Below are positions 1 through 8,417 of a stretch of 11,350 nucleotides of DNA, piece after piece (position 1 is the first letter of the stretch; each line of letters begins with the position of its first letter). The notes under the pieces are model-generated. The model ran no database searches and had not been told where the DNA came from. It saw nothing but the letters and a program-made list of their open reading frames with translations. The position numbers were made by a program, and so were the translations under genes. The DNA lies in contig DEZY01000074.1 in the NCBI GenBank assembly GCA_002365735.1, positions 1 through 11,350 of the forward strand, given 5' to 3'. Source of the stretch: Actinobacteria bacterium UBA3120 (lineage in GTDB: Bacteria; Actinomycetota; Actinomycetes; S36-B12).

Positions 1-455
<455 letters not shown>

Positions 456-467
456 CTAGAAATGCTG

Positions 468-473
468 AGTTTA
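468..473 (-). promoter_or_regulatory. Possible -10 hexamer for mreB
   Basis: The minus strand reads TAAACT here, which fits the actinobacterial TANNNT consensus. It lies about 30 bases before the GTG start and would give a leader of roughly 24 bases that includes the GGAGGT site. No good -35 hexamer is visible at 16-18 bases upstream. mreB could also be transcribed from the preceding gene. The 89-bp gap contains no clear terminator. Confidence 0.3.
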
Positions 474-526
474 ATGGTGCACTTGGGAAGAGCGCCGATC
501 CAACACCAATGGTAGCCCTGCAGCCC

Positions 527-1879
527 CTATGACCGGCTCTCGCCTAACATTTGGGCGCGCGCCACTTCAATTTCCCTCAGAAGGGTCTCTAAAGATGTGG
601 CTTGCTCTGAACTGATTGAGCTGGAAAACCCAAAAGCCGCAGTCGCAACCGCCCCTAGATCTGCCCGGTAGTCGTGGCCCAGGCTCTCAAACTCACCCGG
701 CCTCACATTGGTCGCAAACACAGTATCCACCAGGAGCGTCGCCCACGTAACCCCTAAATTCCAGGTCATCTCCTGGGGGATATTTCTGCCTCGGGGTAAC
801 TCTGGATCCAGCCAGGTCGGTTGCGCCCAGGCGAGATCGGGTCGAAACCGGACCACGGGGTCTGCATCATGTTCAAGGAACCACACTCGATGATTCGTAC
901 CCGTCGGAATCTGTTCGGGCCGATCCACGCTTACCGACTCACTCGCACACAATCGGTGGAACGTATCTGAGATTCGACCACCGGGCGTTCCTACCCACAG
1001 GGCCCGAAAGATTGAATACTTGTCCAGGTCGCTGGAACCAAGTGGGATTGCGAACTGTTGGATGCGTGCTCCCAAGCTCTCCCCAAAGAGAATGATTTTT
1101 GGGACATGCTTGCCCTTATTCCGGCGACCAATGAGTTCGCGGTCAATTGCGTTAAGCAACTCGAGCTGGGTCTGTCCGGCCACCCGCACTTTCGCTAGGG
1201 AAAGAAAGCTCGGTAGGAGTCCGTAACTCACCGACACGGTGGCGCAATTCCCTCCCGAGAGCAGTTCTAGTACGTCGACCGGGGTCGAGTTTGCATAGCC
1301 TGAGCCGGCGGGAGCCTGTATTAATATGTACTCGCGGTCAAATGCTTTGTTACGAATCAATTCCGACATTGCCAGCGATACTCGGGAGGAAATCGAATCA
1401 GCGTTTGCGACACTGACAAAAACGCGGATTGGGCTGTGCGTGCGCTTGATCCCAATTTGTTGCGCATGTTCGTGCGTTGTCACACTATTTATGAAACGTG
1501 CGCCCTCGCGGCCAAGAAGTGTGTAGTCAACCGCTGAGCGAGGACTCCCCGATAGGTGCATATCGATCGGAGGGCGGGCAAAACAGGCATCAATCTCGGC
1601 GTTTTCGGCCTCGATCTCACCCAGCTTGTTTTTGGCGACAAAAAATCCAACCGTCCCAAGACCGGCAAAACTTGCACCAGCCGCTAGCGCTTTGATGCCG
1701 CGAAGGCCCGGGACCTGTGAACCAACTACCAGACCAACTCCCACGGCTGTACCTAAAGCATGTGGAAAAAACTGGCGCACTTTTGCCGGCCACTGGACCA
1801 AACTTGGGCCCCGAGCCGCATGTGCGGTGGGGACTCCCGCTCCAACGCCTACGGCGACCGATCCGATTAAGTCCTTCAT
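527..1879 (-). CDS. Alpha/beta-hydrolase family protein (Abhydrolase_9-like), short N-terminal membrane anchor
   Basis: A 450-residue protein resembling the actinobacterial alpha/beta-hydrolase family that Pfam calls Abhydrolase_9. The likely catalytic triad is Ser268 in the nucleophile elbow GESLG (266-270), Asp340 in EHDADPV, and His402 in LGHDY. Other family-like stretches are ALWVGTP (293-299), AFDREYILIQAPAGSGY (179-195) and GGNCATVSVSYGLLPSFLSL (209-228). The N-terminus has only two weakly hydrophobic, glycine-rich segments (about 41-57 and 62-82). As I recall, relatives carry a longer N-terminal domain with several membrane spans, so this looks like a shortened version. The catalytic domain probably follows on one side of the membrane, but the substrate is unknown. 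The ATG at 1879 is 15 bases after the ndk stop. An in-frame TAG, the ndk stop itself, rules out a longer start, and the GGAACGGG before it is a weak ribosome-binding site. It is probably co-transcribed with ndk. The fold is secure; the function is not. Confidence 0.85.
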   Translation of the reverse strand: MKDLIGSVAVGVGAGVPTAHAARGPSLVQWPAKVRQFFPHALGTAVGVGLVVGSQVPGLRGIKALAAGASFAGLGTVGFFVAKNKLGEIEAENAEIDACFARPPIDMHLSGSPRSAVDYTLLGREGARFINSVTTHEHAQQIGIKRTHSPIRVFVSVANADSISSRVSLAMSELIRNKAFDREYILIQAPAGSGYANSTPVDVLELLSGGNCATVSVSYGLLPSFLSLAKVRVAGQTQLELLNAIDRELIGRRNKGKHVPKIILFGESLGARIQQFAIPLGSSDLDKYSIFRALWVGTPGGRISDTFHRLCASESVSVDRPEQIPTGTNHRVWFLEHDADPVVRFRPDLAWAQPTWLDPELPRGRNIPQEMTWNLGVTWATLLVDTVFATNVRPGEFESLGHDYRADLGAVATAAFGFSSSISSEQATSLETLLREIEVARAQMLGESRS

Positions 1880-1894
1880 GGCGCTTACCCGTTC

Positions 1895-2302
1895 CTAGAG
1901 GTTCGGAAAAAACAGTGCAATCTCGCGAGCTGCTGACTCCGGTGAGTCCGAGCCGTGCGTGACGTTATTTTGCATTTCGGTGGCTAGGTCTCCCCGGATA
2001 GTTCCGGGTGCTGCGGTAATCGGGTTGGTGGCGCCCATCATGGTTCGCCAAGCGACGATGGCATCAGGGCCTTCAATGACTGCCGCAACTACTGGGCCTC
2101 CGGTGATAAAGGCGACAAGGTCGGCAAAGAATGGCTTGTCCGCGTGCTCACCGTAATGAGTTTGGGCTAGGTCCGTGCTCACATTCATGAGCTCAAGTGC
2201 CGCGAAAGTGAAACCTTTACGCTCGATTCGAGCAAGTACTTCACCGACCAAGCCGCGGGCAACACCGTCAGGCTTGATGAGAACAAGTGTGCGTTCAGAC
2301 AT
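1895..2302 (-). CDS. ndk: Nucleoside diphosphate kinase
   Basis: A 135-residue enzyme of typical length that transfers the gamma phosphate from ATP to other nucleoside diphosphates through a phosphohistidine, keeping NTP and dNTP pools balanced in the cytosol. The catalytic His116 sits in the signature NNVTHGSDS (112-120). The nucleotide-binding residues Lys10 (LIKPDG), Tyr50, Arg86, Thr92, Arg103 and Asn113 are all in place. The ATG at 2302 is preceded by a good ribosome-binding site (AGAGGAG about 8 bases upstream). It lies 70 bp after the DUF4233 gene and 15 bp before the hydrolase gene, matching the folC-DUF4233-ndk order common in actinobacteria. No missing residues or anomalies are seen, and the assignment is very secure. 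Confidence 0.98.
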   Translation of the reverse strand: MSERTLVLIKPDGVARGLVGEVLARIERKGFTFAALELMNVSTDLAQTHYGEHADKPFFADLVAFITGGPVVAAVIEGPDAIVAWRTMMGATNPITAAPGTIRGDLATEMQNNVTHGSDSPESAAREIALFFPNL

Positions 2303-2352
2303 TCAATGACTCCTCTATAAGTCCGGGTAAGCGGTTCTTACTACCGCCGCTG

Positions 2353-2358
2353 ATGCTA
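2353..2358 (-). promoter_or_regulatory. Possible -10 hexamer for ndk
   Basis: The minus strand reads TAGCAT, fitting TANNNT, about 50 bases before the ndk start in the 70-bp gap after the DUF4233 gene. A short GCGGT/ACCGC inverted repeat (2331-2335 and 2343-2347) lies in the predicted leader. No convincing -35 is visible, and read-through from the folC operon is equally possible. Confidence 0.22.
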
Positions 2359-2372
2359 GAGGAGACTCACAT

Positions 2373-2699
2373 TTAGCTTTCGGGCAACTCCCGTGCCCGA
2401 TCCACTCGCCGCCCATTGCGCACCGCGTAGAACCACAACAGGGCAAATACCGCACCCACAAAAAACATGGTGGGGACAACGAACCCGGACGCGATTACCA
2501 GAACCTGGAGTACCCAGACAAGGGGTACCGCAATCGGCTTAGTAATTACTCCGACACTCAAAATCAGGAGCCCGGCTAAGGCAATTCCCATCACCAGAGC
2601 CAAGGATGCATTCGCATCGGAGACGTTGATTGCGATCGGGATTGCCAATAGAACGACAAGCGCCTCAAGAACAAGGACAGTTGATCCAAGTACCCGCAT
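2373..2699 (-). CDS. DUF4233 family small membrane protein
   Basis: A 108-residue hydrophobic protein with about four predicted membrane helices (roughly residues 4-24, 32-52, 56-75 and 76-94) and a short basic cytoplasmic tail (NGRRVDRAR). The N-terminus MRVLGSTVLVLEALVVLLAI matches the pattern of the DUF4233 family, which in actinobacteria sits directly after folC. The ATG at 2699 comes 3 bases after the folC stop codon, so the two genes are almost certainly translationally coupled in one operon, and the ribosome-binding region (GGGGTGAAG) lies within the end of folC. Its function is unknown. The conserved link to folC and ndk is suggestive but not proof of a role in folate or nucleotide metabolism. 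Family and location are well supported. Confidence 0.88.
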   Translation of the reverse strand: MRVLGSTVLVLEALVVLLAIPIAINVSDANASLALVMGIALAGLLILSVGVITKPIAVPLVWVLQVLVIASGFVVPTMFFVGAVFALLWFYAVRNGRRVDRARELPES

Positions 2700-2702
2700 T
2701 GG

Positions 2703-4064
2703 TCACTTCACCCCCTGTGAATCAGGATCTGAGAGCAAGCGGATGGTATCTCCCACCAACACAACTGAGCCCGTGACGATAATTCCCACTCCGCCGTACT
2801 CTCCCGAACTATCAGCCAACCCAATTGCCTCTTCGAGTGCGGACATCAAGTCACCACCAATTGTGACCCGCTCACCCCCAAGGACCTCAGATGCTAGCCG
2901 GGCCAGTTCTATCGCCGGAAGTGCTCGAGGTGACATCGGCTCGGTAATTACCACCTGCGATACCACGGGGGAAAGCGCCTCTAAAAAACCGACGGCGTCT
3001 TTGCTCCCCAGCATGCCCAGTACGGCAATCACTCCCACAAATGTGAAACTCGTTTCGAGCGCGGTGGCCAATGATTTCGCGCTGTGCGGATTGTGGGCCG
3101 CGTCCACCATAACTGTGGGGCTTGTTCGCAAAATTTCTAACCGGCCCGGTGAGATCACCTTCGCGAAACCTTCGCGGACCAAATCTTCATCCAGCGGGGC
3201 CAGTAACGCCGAACCCAGGAAGGTTTCACAGGCCGCCAGTGCCACGGCCGCATTATTTCCCTGATGCTCACCAAACAGCGGCAGAAAAATTTCCGAATAA
3301 TCCCCGCGCAAGCCATGTAGGGAAAGGAGTTGCCCTCCCACTGCGAGCGCCTGTGAATTTACGCCATACTCAACCCCAAACCGGGTCGGTTGCAGATCCG
3401 CATCCTCACACGCCTGAACCAGGATCGCCGCCGCCTCCGGGCTCTGCGGCCCCAACACTGCTGCCTCAGCATTGGCCAAGATGCCCGCTTTCTCGCCCGC
3501 AATTTCACGAATGGTCTCCCCAAGGTATTCCTGGTGGTCAAGATCAACAGGTGTGATCACCGCGACCTGCGGTCTGCACACGCTGGTTGCATCCCACGTC
3601 CCACCAAGTCCCACTTCAATAATTGCAACGTCTACCGGTGAATCAGCAAATACTGAATAGGCCAACGCCGTCATCGCCTCAAAATATGACAGTTTCGGTC
3701 CGCCATCAGTCACCGAATTGTGGTCAACCATGGAAATAAATGGCTCAATGTCGTTCCAGGTTGCAACCGCCGCCTCGGGCGAGATGGGCGCACCGTCAAG
3801 GCAAATCCGCTCTGTTGGGTCAACCAGATGCGGTGACGTGTACAGCCCAGTGCGTAAGCCGAATGAACGCAGAAGGGATTCAATCATGCGGGCGGTCGAA
3901 CTCTTGCCGTTCGTACCGGCCACCTGAATCACCGGAAATGTCAACTGCGGATCTCCCATTAAATGGGACACGGCGTTCATGCGAGCCAAGGATGGCTCGA
4001 TCAGGTTTTCCGGCCAACGGGACTCAAGTTCTTCCCATAATTGATTTGCGCTCGTGATACCCAC
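2703..4064 (-). CDS. folC: Bifunctional folylpolyglutamate synthase / dihydrofolate synthase
   Basis: A 453-residue Mur-ligase-like enzyme that joins glutamate to dihydropteroate and then to reduced folates with ATP, giving polyglutamated cofactors in the cytosol. Visible motifs are the P-loop GTNGKSST (50-57), YTSPHL (75-80), the catalytic-centre stretch EVGLGGTWDAT (150-160), DLDHQEYLG (174-182), the EKAGI loop whose Lys192 is probably carbamylated, FGEHQGNNA (263-271), PGRLE (305-309) and DAAHNPH (320-326). Length and motif order are normal. The start is a GTG at 4064: an in-frame TAG lies 12 bases upstream and no ribosome-binding site is visible. A TAGACT -10 hexamer ends 6 bases before the GTG, so the mRNA is predicted to be leaderless. 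The DUF4233 gene follows after 3 bp. The start divergent from valS is unusual, since the two normally run in the same direction. Confidence 0.97.
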   Translation of the reverse strand: MGITSANQLWEELESRWPENLIEPSLARMNAVSHLMGDPQLTFPVIQVAGTNGKSSTARMIESLLRSFGLRTGLYTSPHLVDPTERICLDGAPISPEAAVATWNDIEPFISMVDHNSVTDGGPKLSYFEAMTALAYSVFADSPVDVAIIEVGLGGTWDATSVCRPQVAVITPVDLDHQEYLGETIREIAGEKAGILANAEAAVLGPQSPEAAAILVQACEDADLQPTRFGVEYGVNSQALAVGGQLLSLHGLRGDYSEIFLPLFGEHQGNNAAVALAACETFLGSALLAPLDEDLVREGFAKVISPGRLEILRTSPTVMVDAAHNPHSAKSLATALETSFTFVGVIAVLGMLGSKDAVGFLEALSPVVSQVVITEPMSPRALPAIELARLASEVLGGERVTIGGDLMSALEEAIGLADSSGEYGGVGIIVTGSVVLVGDTIRLLSDPDSQGVK

Positions 4065-4100
4065 GGTCGCAGTCTAGGACGATGAATAGACTTCGGGACT
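4065..4100. promoter_or_regulatory. Compact divergent leaderless promoter pair between folC and valS
   Basis: Only 36 bp separate the two start codons. The sequence holds AGTCTA (4071-4076), a 10-base spacer, and TAGACT (4087-4092), so identical TAGACT -10 hexamers face outward on each strand. On the minus strand the hexamer ends 6 bases before the folC GTG, and on the plus strand 8 bases before the valS ATG. With the usual spacing from a -10 to the first transcribed base, both mRNAs would start at or within a base or two of the start codon. Neither gene has a visible ribosome-binding site, as leaderless translation allows. The -35 region of each promoter would fall over the other gene's start, so the two polymerase footprints must overlap. 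Confidence 0.62.
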
Positions 4101-6704
4101 ATGTCGTCGAAGTCGCAATCCCCAGCAGTCAATATCCCGGAAAAACCAGGCCTTACCGGGATCGAAGAAAAGTGGGCCAAAACCTGGCAAGACTCTGGCA
4201 CGTATTCATTTGATCGAACCAAAACCCGCGATCAGATCTTCTCAATCGACACTCCTCCACCCACTGTCAGCGGATCACTGCACGTTGGGCATGTGTTCAG
4301 TTACACGCACACCGACTGCATCGCTCGCTACAAGCGCATGCGCGGCTTCGAGGTTTTTTACCCCATGGGCTGGGATGACAATGGACTCCCAACTGAGCGT
4401 CGCGTTCAGAACTATTTTGGTGTGAGATGCGATCCAAGTTTGCCGTATCAAGTCGACTACACGCCCCCCGAAAAACCAGATGCGAAAAAGCAGGAGCCGA
4501 TCTCTCGGAAGAACTTTATTGAATTGTGCGAACAACTCACAATTGAAGATGAAGTTGTCTTCGAAGACCTCTGGCGACGCATGGGACTTTCAGTTGATTG
4601 GGCCCAGACGTATCAAACCATTGACAAAAATGCTCAACGGGTCAGCCAGCTTGCATTTTTGCGCAACCTCGCACGTGGTGAGGCATATCAATCTGAAGCA
4701 CCGACTCTGTGGGACGTCACTTTCCGGACGGCAGTTGCCCAAGCCGAGCTTGAAGACCGCGAAGTCCCTGGCGCATTTCATCGAATTGGGTTTTCACCCA
4801 CATCTGATCGTGACAACCCGGTCTTCATTGAAACAACACGACCGGAATTGCTCGCTGCCTGCGTTGCGCTCGTAGCGCACCCGGACGACCCGCGGTACCA
4901 ATCACTCTTTGGTACCAACGTTATTACTCCCGTGTTTGGTGTTGAAGTTCCCGTCATGGCCCACACGCTTGCCGACCCAGAAAAAGGATCCGGCATCGCA
5001 ATGGTCTGCACATTTGGTGACCTCGCCGATGTCACCTGGTGGCGTGAACTGCAATTGCCCACCCGCCCAATCGTCGGCTGGGATGGTCGGATCACTTCTG
5101 AGACCCCACCATGGATAACCACTCGCGCAGGTAAAGAGCGTTTTGCAGCCATTGCCGGCGCGACCAGTTTCACCGCAAAGCAGCGCATGGTTGAGGTTCT
5201 CCGCGAATCCGGTGACATGGTGGGCGAGCCAAAGGCAATTACCCACCCAGTGAAGTTCTTTGAAAAAGGAGATAAGCCCCTGGAAATTGTTACCACCCGC
5301 CAGTGGTACATCGCCAACGGTGGCCGCGATGCCGCACTCCGCGAAGAACTCCTGGCCCGTGGGCGTCAAATTACTTGGCACCCACCCCACATGCTCGTCC
5401 GCTATGAAAACTGGGTCGGAGGACTCAACGGTGACTGGCTGATTTCCCGCCAAAGATTTTTCGGGGTTCCAGTCCCGGTCTGGTACGCACTCGATGCTGA
5501 TGGCAATCCAGACTATGAACAGATCCTGGTTCCGAGTGAAGCATCACTTCCGATCGATCCCAGCAGTGACGTTCCTGCTAGTTACACCGAGGATCAACGC
5601 AATCAACCCAGTGGCTTCACAGGCGATCCCGACGTCATGGATACCTGGGCAACTAGCTCGCTTACCCCCCAGATCGCCGGCGGCTGGGAGCGCGACCCTG
5701 ACTTATTTGAACGCGTGTTCCCCATGGACATGCGACCGCAAGCCCACGAAATTATCCGCACGTGGCTATTTTCCTCCGTTGTTCGCGCAGACCTAGAAAA
5801 CAATGAACTCCCCTGGCAACACGCGGCGATCTCAGGCTGGATCCTGGATCCCGACCGCAAGAAAATGAGTAAGTCCAAGGGCAATGTCGTAACTCCAATG
5901 GACATGCTCGACGAGTACAGCTCTGACGCCGTCCGCTACTGGGCAGCATCCGGGCGGCCAGGCACGGACACCGCGTTTGACATTGGTCAAATGAAAATCG
6001 GTAGGCGTTTAGCAATCAAGCTTCTCAACGCGAGCAAGTTCGCCCTCACGCTTTCCCAACTATCAAGTGACCTTGATCGCACGAATATCACAGCTGCAAC
6101 GATTGTGGAACCTGTTGATCTAGCACTGCTTGCAAAACTTGCACTCACGGTTGAATCCGCAACCAATGCGTTCGAAGACTTCAACTACGCAAAGGCACTT
6201 GACGCCACCGAGACCTTCTTCTGGGAGTTCACCGACGACTATGTAGAACTGGTCAAAGAACGTGCCTACGGCGAAACCGAAGGGGTGAACGCAGAAAGCG
6301 CGCGCGCAACCCTGTTGATCACCCTCGACACGGTCTTACGCCTGTTCGCACCATTCCTGCCCTTCACCACCGAGGAAACCTGGTCGTGGTTTAACAAGGA
6401 TTCAATTCACACTAATCACTGGCCAAATCTTCAATCACTGCAGGAGCTTTCAGCTCATGGCGACGTCGCCGTGCTTGCCACAGCAACGCAAGCACTCCGC
6501 ATGATCCGCAAGGCAAAGTCAGAAGCCAAACTTTCGATGAAGGCCACAGTTTTAACAGCAGTCTTCACCGGGACACCCCAGATGCTTCAGCATCTAGATA
6601 CTGTGGCAACGGATCTTAAAGCTGCCGGGTCTATCGAAGGACTGAACACCGTGAACGCCCCCGATTCAACTGTCTTGGAATGCGAAACTGTCCTTGCCGA
6701 CTAG
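4101..6704 (+). CDS. valS: Valyl-tRNA synthetase
   Basis: An 867-residue class I aminoacyl-tRNA synthetase that charges tRNA-Val. Visible in order: the ATP-binding HIGH motif as HVGH (61-64), the stretch YPMGWDDNGLPTERRVQ (87-103), the editing domain with IETTRPELLAACVALVAHPD (243-262) and GSGIAMVCTFGD (296-307), the DWLISRQRFFG block (445-455), DVMDTWATSS (511-520), the KMSKS loop (588-592), and a C-terminal anticodon-binding domain. The form with WDDNGLPTER is the archaeal-like ValS type, as I recall it from Streptomyces and from Rickettsia. It differs from the bacterial type with PGTDHAG found in E. coli and Mycobacterium. The C-terminus lacks an obvious long coiled-coil stem. The ATG at 4101 follows a TAGACT -10 by 8 bases with no ribosome-binding site, suggesting a leaderless mRNA. 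It is the only plus-strand gene in the window. Confidence 0.97.
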   Translation: MSSKSQSPAVNIPEKPGLTGIEEKWAKTWQDSGTYSFDRTKTRDQIFSIDTPPPTVSGSLHVGHVFSYTHTDCIARYKRMRGFEVFYPMGWDDNGLPTERRVQNYFGVRCDPSLPYQVDYTPPEKPDAKKQEPISRKNFIELCEQLTIEDEVVFEDLWRRMGLSVDWAQTYQTIDKNAQRVSQLAFLRNLARGEAYQSEAPTLWDVTFRTAVAQAELEDREVPGAFHRIGFSPTSDRDNPVFIETTRPELLAACVALVAHPDDPRYQSLFGTNVITPVFGVEVPVMAHTLADPEKGSGIAMVCTFGDLADVTWWRELQLPTRPIVGWDGRITSETPPWITTRAGKERFAAIAGATSFTAKQRMVEVLRESGDMVGEPKAITHPVKFFEKGDKPLEIVTTRQWYIANGGRDAALREELLARGRQITWHPPHMLVRYENWVGGLNGDWLISRQRFFGVPVPVWYALDADGNPDYEQILVPSEASLPIDPSSDVPASYTEDQRNQPSGFTGDPDVMDTWATSSLTPQIAGGWERDPDLFERVFPMDMRPQAHEIIRTWLFSSVVRADLENNELPWQHAAISGWILDPDRKKMSKSKGNVVTPMDMLDEYSSDAVRYWAASGRPGTDTAFDIGQMKIGRRLAIKLLNASKFALTLSQLSSDLDRTNITAATIVEPVDLALLAKLALTVESATNAFEDFNYAKALDATETFFWEFTDDYVELVKERAYGETEGVNAESARATLLITLDTVLRLFAPFLPFTTEETWSWFNKDSIHTNHWPNLQSLQELSAHGDVAVLATATQALRMIRKAKSEAKLSMKATVLTAVFTGTPQMLQHLDTVATDLKAAGSIEGLNTVNAPDSTVLECETVLAD

Positions 6705-7046
6705 GCGATTAGCAATCAGGAACCTCGAGTTCGCGCAGTAATTCGGACGGTCACAAACTCTCGTCGTCTTTGACAAACTACCCGTAGATCAGGGGAAGCC
6801 CTTTCGCTACTTACCGACCAGGGGATCAGGATTGCAGTACTTGCGAGCGCGGCCAGCGACCTCGCTCCTGTGGACTTGATCGGCTGGCAGCGATGGGGAA
6901 TAATTTTCACGGATAACTATTGTGATTCAACATCAGGCATCGACTCTGGGTACCGTCAATTCAAAACTTATGACGAGGATTAGCGGTAAAGAAAATATTC
7001 AAACAGCTATCTCAATCCGTTTGCAACACATGGTTACAACGTCGAA
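6705..7046. other. 342-bp gap between convergent valS and clpX; no secure gene, possible decayed reading frame
   Basis: The ends of valS and clpX face each other across this gap. No tRNA, strong hairpin with a T-run, or intact gene with a start and ribosome-binding site was found. On the plus strand, in the valS frame, an open stretch runs from just after the valS stop to a TAG near 6985 with only one interruption, a TGA at 6771-6773. The second part reads like protein (for example GEALSLLTDQGIRIAVLASA) but has no proper start and I do not recognise it. It may be a gene remnant or a chance open frame. A weak stem, GAGCG/CGCTC near 6844-6866, has no T-run. Confidence 0.35.
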
Positions 7047-8336
7047 CTAGGCAGTTTTTTCACGGGGTGCACGCTTTGGCGCTCCCCGGGGCACCAGAGT
7101 TGGGTTCACACTGTCGCGAACCACTTCCCCACTAATCACAACTTTGGCGATATCCGTGCGGCTAGGCACGTCATACATCACGTTGAGCAGTACTTCCTCA
7201 AGGATTGCACGCAGTCCGCGAGCGCCAGTACCTCGCAACAGGGCCAGGTCTGCGATCTCGTCAAGTGCGTCAGGGGCAAACTCGAGTTCAACACTGTCCA
7301 GTTCAAAAAGTTTCTGATATTGCTTGATCAGCGCATTTTTGGGCTCCACTAAGACCGCGACGAGTGCTTCGCGGTCGAGCTTGCTCACTGAAGTGAAAAC
7401 GGGAAGTCGACCAATGAATTCAGGGATCATGCCGAACTTGATTAAGTCTTCAGGCATGACGTGGGAGTACACATTCTCTGAGATATCTTCGGTCTCGGAA
7501 CGCTCACCCTCAACCAGATCAAATGTGAAGCCGAGATTTTTCTTGCCCAAACGCGCTTCAACAATTTTGTCCAAGCCTGCAAATGCTCCACCCACAATAA
7601 ATAGAACGTTGGTGGTATCAATTGAGATAAATTCCTGATGTGGATGCTTGCGTCCACCTTGTGGTGGCACTGAGGCAGTTGTTCCTTCAAGAATCTTGAG
7701 CAGCGCTTGCTGGACACCTTCGCCAGATACGTCACGGGTAATAGACGGGTTCTCACTCTTTCGGGACACTTTGTCGATTTCGTCGATGTAGATGATTCCC
7801 ATTTCGGCGCGCTTGGTATCAAACTCGGCAGCTTGGATGAGTTTGAGCAAGATGTTTTCAACGTCTTCACCGACGTAACCCGCTTCGGTGAGTGCGGTCG
7901 CATCAGCAATGGCAAAGGGAACATTCAGCACGCGGGCCAGCGTTTGAGCCAATAGCGTCTTACCAGAACCAGTAGGTCCTAGTAGCAAAATATTAGACTT
8001 AGCTAGTTCAACGGCATCTTCTTTGGCCTTCGGATTCTCGCCAGCCTGCACGCGCTTGTAATGGTTGTATACCGCAACCGATAGGGATTTTTTAGCCGAG
8101 TCTTGACCAATCACGTATTCATCTAGGAATGCATAAATTTCTCGTGGCTTGGGTAGCTCGCCGAAATCAGGTGTACTTGCCTCGGTGAGTTCCTCTTCAA
8201 TGATTTCATTGCACAGATCTATGCATTCATCGCAGATGTACACGCCCGGGCCGGCGATCAACTTCTTGACCTGCTTTTGGCTCTTTCCGCAGAAAGAACA
8301 CTTCAGCAGATCGCCACTCTCGCCAATTCGCGTCAC
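7047..8336 (-). CDS. clpX: ATP-dependent Clp protease ATP-binding subunit ClpX
   Basis: The AAA+ unfoldase that recognises tagged proteins and threads them into the ClpP1P2 peptidase in the cytosol. With the start used here it has 429 residues, normal for the family. The N-terminal zinc-binding domain has Cys13, Cys16, Cys35 and Cys38. Then come Walker A GPTGSGKT (120-127), pore-loop residues GYVG (153-156), Walker [10 protein letters not shown] (181-189), the RKH pore loop (229-231), the ClpP-docking loop with LGF (268-270), and sensor 2 GTGARGLR (369-376). The tail is basic. The GTG at 8336 is chosen because relatives start at the equivalent of this T-R-I-G and a GAGGGG site lies just upstream. 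A GTG 12 bases earlier (8348) is the alternative. The gene is 160 bp after clpP2. The identity is certain; the start is moderately sure. Confidence 0.96.
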   Translation of the reverse strand: MTRIGESGDLLKCSFCGKSQKQVKKLIAGPGVYICDECIDLCNEIIEEELTEASTPDFGELPKPREIYAFLDEYVIGQDSAKKSLSVAVYNHYKRVQAGENPKAKEDAVELAKSNILLLGPTGSGKTLLAQTLARVLNVPFAIADATALTEAGYVGEDVENILLKLIQAAEFDTKRAEMGIIYIDEIDKVSRKSENPSITRDVSGEGVQQALLKILEGTTASVPPQGGRKHPHQEFISIDTTNVLFIVGGAFAGLDKIVEARLGKKNLGFTFDLVEGERSETEDISENVYSHVMPEDLIKFGMIPEFIGRLPVFTSVSKLDREALVAVLVEPKNALIKQYQKLFELDSVELEFAPDALDEIADLALLRGTGARGLRAILEEVLLNVMYDVPSRTDIAKVVISGEVVRDSVNPTLVPRGAPKRAPREKTA

Positions 8337-8352
8337 AACGCCCCTCACTCAC

Positions 8353-8358
8353 AGTATG
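8353..8358 (-). promoter_or_regulatory. Possible -10 hexamer for clpX
   Basis: The minus strand reads CATACT, which differs from TANNNT at one position. It would place the first transcribed base near 8345-8347, giving a leader of about 10 bases to the GTG at 8336, or a leaderless message from the GTG at 8348. No -35 is visible. clpX may also be read through from clpP1P2, because no clear terminator sits in the 160-bp gap. Confidence 0.3.
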
Positions 8359-8417
8359 AACAGCACCGAATCGGGCTGCCCCAGCCATCGCCTTGCTCTA
8401 CAACCCGGTAACCGTAC

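Noticed and set aside
2331..2347. GCGGT/ACCGC inverted repeat before ndk as a riboswitch or attenuator
   Set aside because: The stem is 5 bp, with no T-run and no resemblance to any riboswitch. A chance match is likely.
2467..3264. Long plus-strand open frame of 265 codons antisense to the DUF4233 gene and folC
   Set aside because: It is Thr/Ser/Pro-rich low-complexity sequence with no recognisable motif, and it lies opposite two confidently identified genes. This is typical of an antisense shadow.
4778..5453. Two overlapping minus-strand open frames (179 and 183 codons) inside valS
   Set aside because: Both are opposite the conserved editing domain of valS and encode no recognisable protein.
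6716..6910. Minus-strand 64-codon open frame in the valS-clpX gap
   Set aside because: It has no ribosome-binding site, an Arg/Ser-rich composition, no family resemblance, and competes with the plus-strand open stretch. There is not enough to call a gene.
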